Shown piece by piece: positions 9,425-17,298 of a DNA stretch of 64,000 bases. The translations under genes were made by a program, and so were the position numbers. The stretch lies in the NCBI RefSeq assembly GCF_000943565.1, contig NZ_JTDW01000013.1:1-64000 (forward strand). The letters are read 5' to 3'. The DNA comes from Neotamlana sedimentorum (GTDB taxonomy: Bacteria > Bacteroidota > Bacteroidia > Flavobacteriales > Flavobacteriaceae). Numbering within the stretch: position 1 is the first letter of the stretch; every line of letters begins with the position of its first letter. The notes below the pieces were generated by a model. It saw nothing but the letters and a program-made list of their open reading frames with translations, was not told the DNA's origin and made no database searches.

Positions 9425-10260
9425 TGCGTATTGATGCACATCAACATTTTTGGATTTTCAATCCAGTTAGAGATAGCTGGATTGACGATTCTATGTTGGT
9501 TATTAGAAAGGATTTTTTACCAAAGGATTTAAAGCCCATTTTAAAAGCCAATAATATTGATGGTTGCATTGCCGTTCAAGCAGATCAATCTGAAAAGGAA
9601 ACTAATTTTTTATTAGAATGTGCTTTAAATAATCCTTTTATAAAAGGTGTTGTTGGTTGGGTAGATTTGTGTAACGAAAACGTGGAAGAAAGATTAAAGC
9701 ATTTTACGCAAAACAAATTATTTAAAGGTGTTAGGCATATTGTACAGGCTGAAACAGAAGATTTTGTTTTACGAAACGATTTTCTAAACGGAATTAGTAA
9801 ATTAAGTAAATATAACTTAGTTTACGATATTTTGGTTTTTCCAAATCAATTAGAAAATGTAATAAAAATGGTAGCTAAGTTTCCAGAGCAAGAATTTGTT
9901 CTAGATCATATAGCGAAGCCAAAAATTTCAGAAGGATTAATAGCAAATACCAACTGGAAAACTAATATTAAGCGTTTAGCATCGTATAAAAATGTATCTT
10001 GTAAAGTGTCGGGAATGATTACCGAAACACAAGATTTTAAGTGGGAAGAAAAAGATTTTTACGAATTTTTAAATGTAGTTGTTGAAGCTTTTGGCACAGA
10101 CAGATTACTTTTTGGTTCTGATTGGCCAGTGTGTTTATTGGCAGGAGAATACCAAGATGTGCTTCAAATTATAGAACAATATTTTAGTGCATTCTCAAAA
10201 GAAGATGTTAGTAAAATTATGGGAGATAATGCAGTTAGAATATATAAGCTAAACAACTAA
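9424..10260 (+). CDS. Amidohydrolase-family lactonase, probable L-fuconolactonase
   Basis: 278-aa amidohydrolase-2 type protein with the N-terminal metal-binding HxH (DAHQHFW, His6 and His8), a mid-protein LDHIAKP histidine and a C-terminal LFGSDWPVC aspartate. This is the pattern of L-fuconolactone/L-rhamnonolactone hydrolases. It would open L-fucono-lactone to L-fuconate, supplying the UxaA-type dehydratase. It overlaps the FAH gene by one base and is followed after 16 nt by the SDR that should make its lactone substrate. Confidence 0.82.
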   Translation: MRIDAHQHFWIFNPVRDSWIDDSMLVIRKDFLPKDLKPILKANNIDGCIAVQADQSEKETNFLLECALNNPFIKGVVGWVDLCNENVEERLKHFTQNKLFKGVRHIVQAETEDFVLRNDFLNGISKLSKYNLVYDILVFPNQLENVIKMVAKFPEQEFVLDHIAKPKISEGLIANTNWKTNIKRLASYKNVSCKVSGMITETQDFKWEEKDFYEFLNVVVEAFGTDRLLFGSDWPVCLLAGEYQDVLQIIEQYFSAFSKEDVSKIMGDNAVRIYKLNN

Positions 10261-10276
10261 TCAACAAACTAAATTA

Positions 10277-11062
10277 ATGGATTTACAACTAAAAGATAAA
10301 GTAATTATAGTAACTGGTGGCTCTAAAGGAGTTGGCTTAGGTATTGTAGAATCTTTAATTAGAGAGGAAGCTATACCTGTTATAATTACAAGAAATAAAG
10401 CTAGTGTAGATGAGGTTATTAAAAACTTTAAAGTACAAGGCGCAGAAGTTTTTTATGCAATTGCAGAACTAACAGATCCAGAACAATGTAAAAATGCCGT
10501 GCAATCTACTATCGATAGGTACGGCCGTATTGATGGACTTGTAAATAACGCTGGAGTTAATGATGGTGTTGGACTAGAAAATGGTGATGCCGAAAGTTTT
10601 ATAGAATCATTAAAACGCAATCTTGTACATTATTTTTTAATGGCCAAATATGCCTTGCCAGAACTTAAAAAGAGCAAAGGTGCTATTGTAAATGTAGGCT
10701 CTAAAACCGCCGATACTGGGCAGGGAGGAACCTCAGGCTATGCCTCTGCAAACGGTGGGCGCAACGCTTTAACCAGAGAATGGGCTATAGAATTACTACC
10801 GTATAGTGTTCGTGTAAATGCATTAATTGTAGCAGAGTGTTATACGCCATTATACGAAAGATGGTTAAACACTTTCCCTAATAAAGAAGAGAAATTGGCT
10901 GCTATTACTAAAAATATTCCGTTAGAAAATAGAATGACAACTCCTGAGGAATTAGGAGACACTGTAGCTTTTTTGTTATCTCCAAAATCGAGCCATACCA
11001 CGGGTCAACTGGTATATGTAGATGGTGGTTACACCCATTTAGATAGAGCGTTAAACAACTAA
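10277..11062 (+). CDS. SDR oxidoreductase, probable L-fucose dehydrogenase with YxxxN active site
   Basis: 261-aa SDR with TGGSKGVG (13-20), NNAG (90-93) and catalytic-region Ser142 and Tyr155. The usual active-site lysine four residues after Tyr is Asn159 (GYASANGG, codon aac). The fold signatures otherwise fit an active enzyme, and the C-terminal TTGQLVYVDGGY is intact. By elimination in this operon it oxidises L-fucose at C1 to the lactone. It is the last gene of the close-packed part of the operon. The missing Lys is odd for an SDR: either a lineage-specific catalytic variation or altered function. Confidence 0.75.
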   Translation: MDLQLKDKVIIVTGGSKGVGLGIVESLIREEAIPVIITRNKASVDEVIKNFKVQGAEVFYAIAELTDPEQCKNAVQSTIDRYGRIDGLVNNAGVNDGVGLENGDAESFIESLKRNLVHYFLMAKYALPELKKSKGAIVNVGSKTADTGQGGTSGYASANGGRNALTREWAIELLPYSVRVNALIVAECYTPLYERWLNTFPNKEEKLAAITKNIPLENRMTTPEELGDTVAFLLSPKSSHTTGQLVYVDGGYTHLDRALNN

Positions 11063-11185
11063 TTATAAACATAAATAATTAATTTCTTTAAATGAGTCAT
11101 AGAAGCTTTTTATACTTTTTAAAAAAAAGATCTTTTTAAAAATTATAAAGTATATAGGAAATTAATAATAGCTATCCATAACATT

Positions 11186-12334
11186 ATGAAACCTAGTTTT
11201 AATACAAAATATCCTTCCATTTACGACTTAAAAGCTAAAGCAAAAAAAAGAATGCCAAAATTTGCATTCGAATATTTAGATGGTGGTTGTAACGAAGATG
11301 TAAACTTACATAGAAATACGGCAGAGTTACGAGAAGTACAATTATTGCCAAATTACTTAAGAAATTACGAAGGCTCGAATTTAAAAACCGAGTTGTTCGG
11401 TATTGAATATGATGCGCCTTTTGGAATTGCTCCGGTTGGTTTGCAAGGATTAATGTGGCCTAATTCGCCAGAAATTTTGGCTAAAGCAGCCTTTAATCAT
11501 AACATCCCATTTTGTTTAAGTACAGTAACCACTAGTAGTATTGAGCGTATTAGCGAAATTACAGAAGGTAAGGCATGGTTTCAATTATATCATCCAGCTA
11601 AAACAGAACTTAGAGATGATATCCTTAAGCGTGCTGAAGCTGCCGAATGTCCGGTTTTAGTTGTTTTGTGTGATGTGCCAACCTTTGGTTTTAGACCAAG
11701 AGATATTCGAAATGGTTTGGCTATGCCACCAAAAATGACGCTTAAAAATATTATTCAAGTTTTAGGAAAACCTGCCTGGGCTTTAAATACATTAAAGTAC
11801 GGACAGCCAAATTTTGAAACTTTAAAACCATATATGCCTAAAGGTTTAGATTTAAAACAGCTAGGTAAATTTATGGATGAAACTTTTTCTGGAAGATTAA
11901 ATGAAGAACGCATTAAGCCAATTCGCGATATGTGGAAAGGAAAGTTGGTTTTAAAAGGTGTTGCATCTATGGAAGATGCCGAAGCTGCTATCCGCTTAGG
12001 TTTCGATGGTATTATTGTCTCTAATCACGGTGGTCGTCAATTAGACGCTGGTGAATCAACAATAAAGCCTTTAGAAAGAATTGTAGAAAAATATGGCGAC
12101 CAAATAACTATTATGATGGATAGTGGTATTCGTACTGGTCCAGATATTGCCAGAACTATGGCTAGTGGAGCTAAATTTACCTTTATGGGTAGAAGTTTTA
12201 TGTACGGTGTTGGTGCTTTAGGTAAACAAGGTGGCGATCATACTATTGGATTGCTTAAAACCGAATTGCAACAAATTTTAGAGCAATTATGTTGTAAACA
12301 AGTATCCGATTTGCCGAATCATTTAATAAAATAA
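11186..12334 (+). CDS. FMN-dependent alpha-hydroxy-acid dehydrogenase, probable L-lactate dehydrogenase
   Basis: 382-aa member of the LldD/glycolate oxidase family. The catalytic base is His281 in SNHGGRQLD with substrate-binding Arg284; other FMN-barrel landmarks are FEYLDGGCNED (about 28-38), PFGIAPVGLQGLMWP, FQLYHPAK, DSGIRTGPDIARTMASGA and FMGRSFMYG. It oxidises L-lactate to pyruvate, passing electrons to the respiratory chain or oxygen. It lies 123 nt after the fucose dehydrogenase in the same direction and consumes the lactate released by the diketo-hydrolase. That placement supports the fucose-to-lactate route. The gap may hold a weak internal promoter. Confidence 0.85.
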   Translation: MKPSFNTKYPSIYDLKAKAKKRMPKFAFEYLDGGCNEDVNLHRNTAELREVQLLPNYLRNYEGSNLKTELFGIEYDAPFGIAPVGLQGLMWPNSPEILAKAAFNHNIPFCLSTVTTSSIERISEITEGKAWFQLYHPAKTELRDDILKRAEAAECPVLVVLCDVPTFGFRPRDIRNGLAMPPKMTLKNIIQVLGKPAWALNTLKYGQPNFETLKPYMPKGLDLKQLGKFMDETFSGRLNEERIKPIRDMWKGKLVLKGVASMEDAEAAIRLGFDGIIVSNHGGRQLDAGESTIKPLERIVEKYGDQITIMMDSGIRTGPDIARTMASGAKFTFMGRSFMYGVGALGKQGGDHTIGLLKTELQQILEQLCCKQVSDLPNHLIK

Positions 12335-12404
12335 TATTTATTCTTTATATAAGATCTAAAAAGCTTTGTTGTTCATTTATGTGAAAGTTTTATATTTTTA
12401 CTAA

Positions 12405-12863
12405 ATGAACAACAACTTTATAAACGAGTTTTTTGGTATTGGTATTTTAAATGGTAAAACCCCAGAAAACTTAGGTGTTTTGTGGCGTTCGGCTCAAAAT
12501 ATGGGCGCTAGTTTTATTTTTACAATTGGCAATCGATACGCTAAACAGGCTTGCGATACCCATAACGCTGTAAAATCGATGCCCTATTTTCATTATGATA
12601 ATTTCGAAGAATTTTTTAATAACTTACCCAAAGGCGCAAGAATTGTTGGTGTCGAGCTTCACGAAAAATCGCAAGATCTAGAGTCTTTTCAGCATCCAAG
12701 ACGCTGTGTATATTTGTTAGGAGCAGAAGACCATGGTTTAACCAATGAAGCTATCGAGAAATCGCATTTTCTGGTAAAATTCAAATCAACCTTAAGTTTA
12801 AATGTTTCGGTAGCTGGAAGTATTGTAATGTACGATAGACAGCTTGATAAGGCTAGGAGTTAG
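12405..12863 (+). CDS. SpoU/TrmH-family RNA 2'-O-methyltransferase
   Basis: 152-aa single-domain SPOUT methyltransferase. The knotted SAM site is visible: GILNGKTPENLGVLWRSA (motif 1, Asn22 and Arg28), VYLLGAEDHGLT (motif 2, about 103-114) and SLNVSVAGSIVMYDR (motif 3). The length matches TrmL-like enzymes that methylate the tRNA wobble ribose; the exact RNA target is not certain. It stands alone between the lactate dehydrogenase and FGE genes and looks unrelated to sugar metabolism. Confidence 0.85.
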   Translation: MNNNFINEFFGIGILNGKTPENLGVLWRSAQNMGASFIFTIGNRYAKQACDTHNAVKSMPYFHYDNFEEFFNNLPKGARIVGVELHEKSQDLESFQHPRRCVYLLGAEDHGLTNEAIEKSHFLVKFKSTLSLNVSVAGSIVMYDRQLDKARS

Positions 12864-12925
12864 TTGTTAAAGTGCTGTATTTTGTTAAAATGTTATAAAT
12901 CAAATTACCCAAGTAAAGCAATCCT

Positions 12926-12933
12926 TATATTTG
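12926..12933 (+). promoter_or_regulatory. -7 promoter box (TATATTTG) of the FGE gene
   Basis: TATATTTG is an exact TAnnTTTG match 29 nt before the GTG start at 12963. No convincing -33 TTG was seen at the usual distance. Confidence 0.5.
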
Positions 12934-12962
12934 TTTAAATAAGTAATTATAAAACCTATCCA

Positions 12963-14048
12963 GTGAACATTAAAAAATCTATTCTTCTTCCTATATTATT
13001 AGTTCTTTCTATATTTTTATCTAATTGTAAAAACCCGAAGCAATCTCAAATTAACCAAGAAGAAATTGTAAAAGATTTAGCTCCAACTGCACCAGAAGGT
13101 ATGATTTGGGTAAACGGAAAAACGTTTACACAAGGAGCTAAACCAGGTGACCAATATGCTATGCCAAGGGAAAAACCAGGGCATTTAGTTAAAGTTGATG
13201 GTTTTTTTATAGATGTTACAGAAGTTACCAATAAGCAGTTTAAGAAATTTGTTGATGAAACTGGTTACGTAACCGTTGCAGAACGTCCTATTAATTGGAA
13301 TGAAATGAAAGCGAGCTTACCTCCAGGAACACCAAAGCCTCATGATTCTGTGCTACAACCAGGAAGCTTAATTTTTAATAAAAATGTGAGCCAGGTCGCA
13401 ACTATGGATAACTACACTCAATGGTGGACTTGGAAAATAGGAGCTAATTGGCAACATCCTGAAGGGCCAGAAAGTACCATTGAAGGTAAGGATAACTATC
13501 CAGTAGTGCATATAGCATATCAAGATGCTATAGCATATTGTAAATGGGCTAACAGGCGTTTACCAACAGAAGCAGAATGGGAAGCGGCCGCCCAAGGTAC
13601 CTTAAAAGATAATATTTATACTTGGGGTAATAATTCAGAATTACTAACTCAAAAAGCAAATACTTGGCAGGGAATTTTTCCAACTAAGAACGAATCTCAA
13701 GATGGTTTTGAACTTATTGCTCCTGTAAAATCTTATGAGCCTAATAGTATTGGTTTGTACGATATGATGGGGAATGTTTGGGAGTTAACAAGCGATTTGT
13801 TTAATGTAAATTACTATCAACAAATTAATATAAATAAGACATTAATTAATCCTACAGGAGCGAAAAACAGTTACAGTCCTAGTAATCCTTATCAGGAAGA
13901 GCACGTTATTAAAGGCGGTTCTTTTTTATGTCATGCTTCATATTGCGCAAGTTTTAGAATTTCGGCCAGAATGGGTTCAAGTACTGATTCTGGATCAGAC
14001 CATTCTGGGTTCAGAACTGTAGTTACTACAGAGATGCTTAAAAAATAA
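12963..14048 (+). CDS. Formylglycine-generating enzyme (sulfatase activator), periplasmic lipoprotein
   Basis: 361-aa SUMF1/FGE-type protein with a lipoprotein leader (LSNC, Cys22). It starts with GTG; this start is needed to give the signal peptide and no ATG is nearby. The C-terminal segment GGSFLCHASYC carries both copper-binding cysteines of true FGEs (Cys323 and Cys328), unlike many FGE-like proteins. FGE converts an active-site Cys of type I sulfatases to formylglycine. No sulfatase lies in this window, but the neighbouring fucose operon makes a sulfated fucan locus likely nearby. Export implies that it acts on unfolded periplasmic sulfatases. Confidence 0.9.
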   Translation: MNIKKSILLPILLVLSIFLSNCKNPKQSQINQEEIVKDLAPTAPEGMIWVNGKTFTQGAKPGDQYAMPREKPGHLVKVDGFFIDVTEVTNKQFKKFVDETGYVTVAERPINWNEMKASLPPGTPKPHDSVLQPGSLIFNKNVSQVATMDNYTQWWTWKIGANWQHPEGPESTIEGKDNYPVVHIAYQDAIAYCKWANRRLPTEAEWEAAAQGTLKDNIYTWGNNSELLTQKANTWQGIFPTKNESQDGFELIAPVKSYEPNSIGLYDMMGNVWELTSDLFNVNYYQQININKTLINPTGAKNSYSPSNPYQEEHVIKGGSFLCHASYCASFRISARMGSSTDSGSDHSGFRTVVTTEMLKK

Positions 14049-14358
14049 TAGCTTATTTTATATAATAGCTTTCATTATTATTAGATTTTAAATTTAGGGA
14101 ATTTGGTAGCTAGGATAACTCGAAAATATGGGTTAAAAACTTCTATAAATATATGTTATTTTAAAAGCTAAGTTTTACATTAAATGTATCTGCATGTATT
14201 AATTTATTGAATTATTTAATCATTTTATTATTTTCTTTAAAGCCATTCATCTATCCCGTTTTACCATTCGTCTACACATATTTATATATTAACGAAGTAT
14301 CAAAAAAAGTCTAGGGTTTAGTTATATTTTTATCCCAAAATCACGAAAAAAACGTACC
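14049..14358. other. 310-bp intergenic control region of the signalling operon
   Basis: No gene is supported here. The left part is plain AT-rich sequence after the FGE gene with only a weak imperfect repeat. The right part carries the 21-bp-spaced direct repeat at 14244-14275 and a -7-like box TATTTTTA at 14325-14332, leading to the receiver gene start at 14359. Confidence 0.6.
14244..14275 (+). promoter_or_regulatory. LytTR-type direct repeat, signalling operon promoter
   Basis: CATTCATCTAT (14244-14254) and CATTCGTCTAC (14265-14275) are 21 bp apart start to start, two DNA turns, as expected for a dimeric response regulator. The second copy lies in TTTTACCATTCGTCTACAC and ends 49 nt before TATTTTTA (14325-14332). 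The same element recurs before four other promoter regions in this window. The LytTR regulator at 19813 is the likely binder, which would make the operon self-regulated; that link is inference. Confidence 0.65.
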
Positions 14359-14775
14359 ATGATGTCTAAAGTTCTAAATGTTTTATTAATAGAAGACGAT
14401 GTTATTGAAGTTATGAAGTTAAACAGAGCAATTGCATCACTTCAGCTAAAACATAATATCATAGAAGCAAATAATGGAGAAGAAGCCTTAGATGTTTTAC
14501 AAAATAAAGGTGAATTACCCGATATAATTTTATTAGATTTAAACATGCCTAAATTAAATGGGATTGAATTTTTAGGTATTTTAAAAAACGACGATGTTTT
14601 AAAATACATCCCAACTATAATTTTAACTACATCAAGTAACCAGCGTGATTTATTAGAGTGTTATAAAATTGGGATAGCTGGTTATGTTTTAAAACCGTTA
14701 AAATATGAAGAATACATAACTAAAATAGAAAATATTTTAGCATATTGGAGTATTAATGAGTTAAAACAGATATAA
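14359..14775 (+). CDS. Single-domain response regulator (CheY/Rcp-like)
   Basis: 138-aa stand-alone receiver. The acidic pocket is LIEDD (Glu12, Asp13, Asp14), phospho-acceptor Asp60 in ILLDLNMP, the switch Thr in ILTTSS and Lys in VLKPL. There is no output domain, so it may work by protein contact or as a phosphate sink in the relay. It is the first gene of a seven-gene operon and overlaps the H-NOX gene by one base (TAATG). Size and sequence style resemble Rcp-type regulators paired with PAS kinases. Confidence 0.9.
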   Translation: MMSKVLNVLLIEDDVIEVMKLNRAIASLQLKHNIIEANNGEEALDVLQNKGELPDIILLDLNMPKLNGIEFLGILKNDDVLKYIPTIILTTSSNQRDLLECYKIGIAGYVLKPLKYEEYITKIENILAYWSINELKQI

Positions 14776-15314
14776 TGAAAGGTATTGTTTTCACAGAATT
14801 TTTAGATTTAGTAGAAGATAAATTTGGAATTGAAATGGTTGATACAATTATTAACAGTTCTAATTTAAAATCTGAAGGTGTTTACACATCTGTAGGAACA
14901 TACGAGTTTTCCGAGATGTTACAATTATTAACACATTTAAGTGAAAACACAAACATTTCAATTGATGATTTATTACAAGTTTACGCCGAACATTTCTTTA
15001 GTGTAATTAAACGAAGCTATTCAGGAGTGTTAGAGATGTATTCCGATCCTATTGAAATGTTAGCTTCAATTGAAAATCATATTCATGTTGAAGTAAGAAA
15101 AATATATCCAGATGCCGAATTGCCTACGTTTCAAGTTTTAGAAAAAACACCAAAAAGATTAGTTTTAATTTACAAATCTAGTAGGTCAATGCATGCCTTT
15201 GGCTTGGGGCTAATGAACAAAACTTTCGAGCATTTTAATGAAAGCGCTACAATAGAGTTTGAAAAACTTAATGATGTCGCTACCGAAGTAAAGTTCATTA
15301 TCAATAAGAACTAA
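14775..15314 (+). CDS. H-NOX heme-binding nitric-oxide sensor protein
   Basis: 179-aa stand-alone H-NOX domain. The proximal heme ligand is His104 (in NHIHVEVRK), the conserved Pro117 is 13 residues later (ELPTF), and the propionate-binding YxSxR motif is Tyr133-Ser135-Arg137. By ungapped offset, the position of the distal Tyr140 of O2-binding H-NOX proteins is Phe142, which favours NO selectivity over O2. H-NOX proteins typically inhibit a partner kinase when NO is bound. It is joined end to end with the PAS histidine kinase gene (stop at 15314, start at 15315), the obvious partner. Confidence 0.92.
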   Translation: MKGIVFTEFLDLVEDKFGIEMVDTIINSSNLKSEGVYTSVGTYEFSEMLQLLTHLSENTNISIDDLLQVYAEHFFSVIKRSYSGVLEMYSDPIEMLASIENHIHVEVRKIYPDAELPTFQVLEKTPKRLVLIYKSSRSMHAFGLGLMNKTFEHFNESATIEFEKLNDVATEVKFIINKN

Positions 15315-17294
15315 ATGAGTCAAGATAAAATTGACATACTGCAACGCGCACTTAAACGGGAAAAAGCGGCTAGAAAACAAGCCGAATCTATTTTAGAGCA
15401 AAAGTCGGCAGAATTATACGAATCTAATCAAAAATTAGAAGCAGCATATTCTGATTTAGAATCTACCTATTCTCAAACAGATTCGCAACTACAAGGCGTT
15501 TTTGAACATATTGTAGATGCTTACGTAGTGGCCGATGTTGAAGGAAATATTCTAAAAATGAATGCGTCAGCAGTTTCACTTTTAGGCTTAAAAAGTATAA
15601 AAGATGACTGTAATTTAATGGAACTAGTGCGTCCTGACCAATACCAAGATGTTTTTAATGCTTTTAATTTGGTTTATAAAGAAGGTGGTTCTGTAAGTAA
15701 TTTGGTTGTGAATATTACTACTAAAGATCAACGAGATTTAATTGTTCAAATTAATGCTAGTGTTATTTATGATAACGGCCTACCCATTGCTTCTCATGGT
15801 ATTGTTCGAGATATTACGCAAGCAAAATATGAAAAAGAAAAATTAATAAAATCCGAAGAACGTTTAGCTACATTAATTCAAAACCTTGAAGAAGGTATAC
15901 TTCTTGAAGATGAAAATCGAAAAATAATTCTTGTAAATAATAAATTTTGTGAGTTTTTTGGTTTACAAGTACCTAACGAATTAATTGGGAAAGATTGCAA
16001 AACGGTTATAGAACAAATAAAACTGAGTTTTAAAGATTCTAAAAAGTTTATTGATGATATAAATATCGCATTTAATGAAAAAAAGCCAGTTTTAAATGAA
16101 GATTTGGAAACCGTAGATGGTCGAATTTTCGAACGAGATTATATTCCTATTTTTAGAGATGGTATTTACAAAGGTCACTTGTGGAAGTATAACGATTTTA
16201 CTATTAGAAGACAATATAGAAAAAGTTTAGAAGTAGAACGATATAAATATTCTAGTATTATTTCTAACATGAATTTAGGATTAATAGAAATTGACTTAAA
16301 CGACAATATACTTATGGCCAATAAAAGCTTCTCTGAAATAACAGGGTATTTAGAGGAAGAGTTAATAGGTAAGAGAGGTATAGATTTAATGACTTTTGGT
16401 GAAAACAGAGAGCTAATAGAAGAAAAGGTAGCAGAAAGAAAAAAAGGAAAAATAGATTCTTACGAGGTACCAATAAAACGAAAAGATGGAGAAGTAAGAT
16501 ATTTATTAGTAAGCGGCGCGCCAAACTATAACTTACAGGGAGAAACAATTGGCTCTATAGGCGTTATTTTTGATATAACTGAAATTAAAAACCTTAAGTT
16601 TCAAAAAGAAAAATTATTAAAAAAGTTAGAAAAAAGCAACGATGAACTTTATGAATATGCCCATGTTGTTTCGCACGATTTAAAATCGCCTTTACGCAGC
16701 ATAAATGCTTTAGTTAGTTGGCTAAAGGAAGATAATAAAGATAATTTAGATGCGGTTAGCCTACAAAATATAGCTCATATTGAAACCACTCTCGAAAAAA
16801 TGGAACAATTAATTACCGATGTTTTAGAGTATTCAAGCATTGGTTCGGATGATGGAGAAAAAGAAGAAGTAAATCTAAATATTTTAGTAAATGATTTAAT
16901 TGGTATTTTACACAAACCAAGTCATATAAATATAAAAGTATTAAATACCTTACCATGCATTAACGGCAACCGCATTAAGTTACAACAGTTGTTTCAAAAT
17001 TTAATGAGTAATGCGATAAAATTTATTGATAAAGAAAATGGGCTAGTAGAAATTGATGTGAAAGCACAAGACGATTATTACCAGTTTTCTGTAAAAGATA
17101 ATGGTATTGGCATCGATAAAAAATTCCATGATAAAATATTTAAAATTTTTCTATCCCTGAATAAACGGAAAGACTCAACAGGAATAGGGCTTTCTATCGT
17201 TAAAAAAATTGTTGAGATGCATGAAGGTGAAATTTGGTTGGATAGTGAGCCAACAAAAGGGACCACCTTTTATTTTACACTAAAAAAATTATAG
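15315..17294 (+). CDS. PAS-domain sensor histidine kinase, H-NOX partner
   Basis: 659-aa cytoplasmic kinase without membrane segments. It starts with a coiled coil (about 8-55), followed by three PAS domains (about 57-170, 180-300 and 305-430). The HisKA helix has phospho-acceptor His454 in VVSHDLKSPLRS, and the ATPase domain has NLMSNAIKF, KDNGIGID and STGIGLSIV. It has no receiver of its own, so phosphate must pass to the separate receiver, HPt or LytTR proteins of the operon. Direct coupling to the H-NOX gene suggests NO-dependent control. The PAS ligands are unknown. Confidence 0.92.
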   Translation: MSQDKIDILQRALKREKAARKQAESILEQKSAELYESNQKLEAAYSDLESTYSQTDSQLQGVFEHIVDAYVVADVEGNILKMNASAVSLLGLKSIKDDCNLMELVRPDQYQDVFNAFNLVYKEGGSVSNLVVNITTKDQRDLIVQINASVIYDNGLPIASHGIVRDITQAKYEKEKLIKSEERLATLIQNLEEGILLEDENRKIILVNNKFCEFFGLQVPNELIGKDCKTVIEQIKLSFKDSKKFIDDINIAFNEKKPVLNEDLETVDGRIFERDYIPIFRDGIYKGHLWKYNDFTIRRQYRKSLEVERYKYSSIISNMNLGLIEIDLNDNILMANKSFSEITGYLEEELIGKRGIDLMTFGENRELIEEKVAERKKGKIDSYEVPIKRKDGEVRYLLVSGAPNYNLQGETIGSIGVIFDITEIKNLKFQKEKLLKKLEKSNDELYEYAHVVSHDLKSPLRSINALVSWLKEDNKDNLDAVSLQNIAHIETTLEKMEQLITDVLEYSSIGSDDGEKEEVNLNILVNDLIGILHKPSHINIKVLNTLPCINGNRIKLQQLFQNLMSNAIKFIDKENGLVEIDVKAQDDYYQFSVKDNGIGIDKKFHDKIFKIFLSLNKRKDSTGIGLSIVKKIVEMHEGEIWLDSEPTKGTTFYFTLKKL

Positions 17295-17298
17295 CCAA

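Noticed and set aside
9061-9447. 128-codon minus-strand frame in the FAH hydrolase gene
   Set aside because: Shadow of a conserved enzyme; codon pattern mirrors the plus strand.
6077-12334. L-rhamnose rather than L-fucose as operon substrate
   Set aside because: The same enzyme families serve both sugars, but a UxaA-type dehydratase matches fuconate stereochemistry and not rhamnonate. Kept as a weaker alternative.
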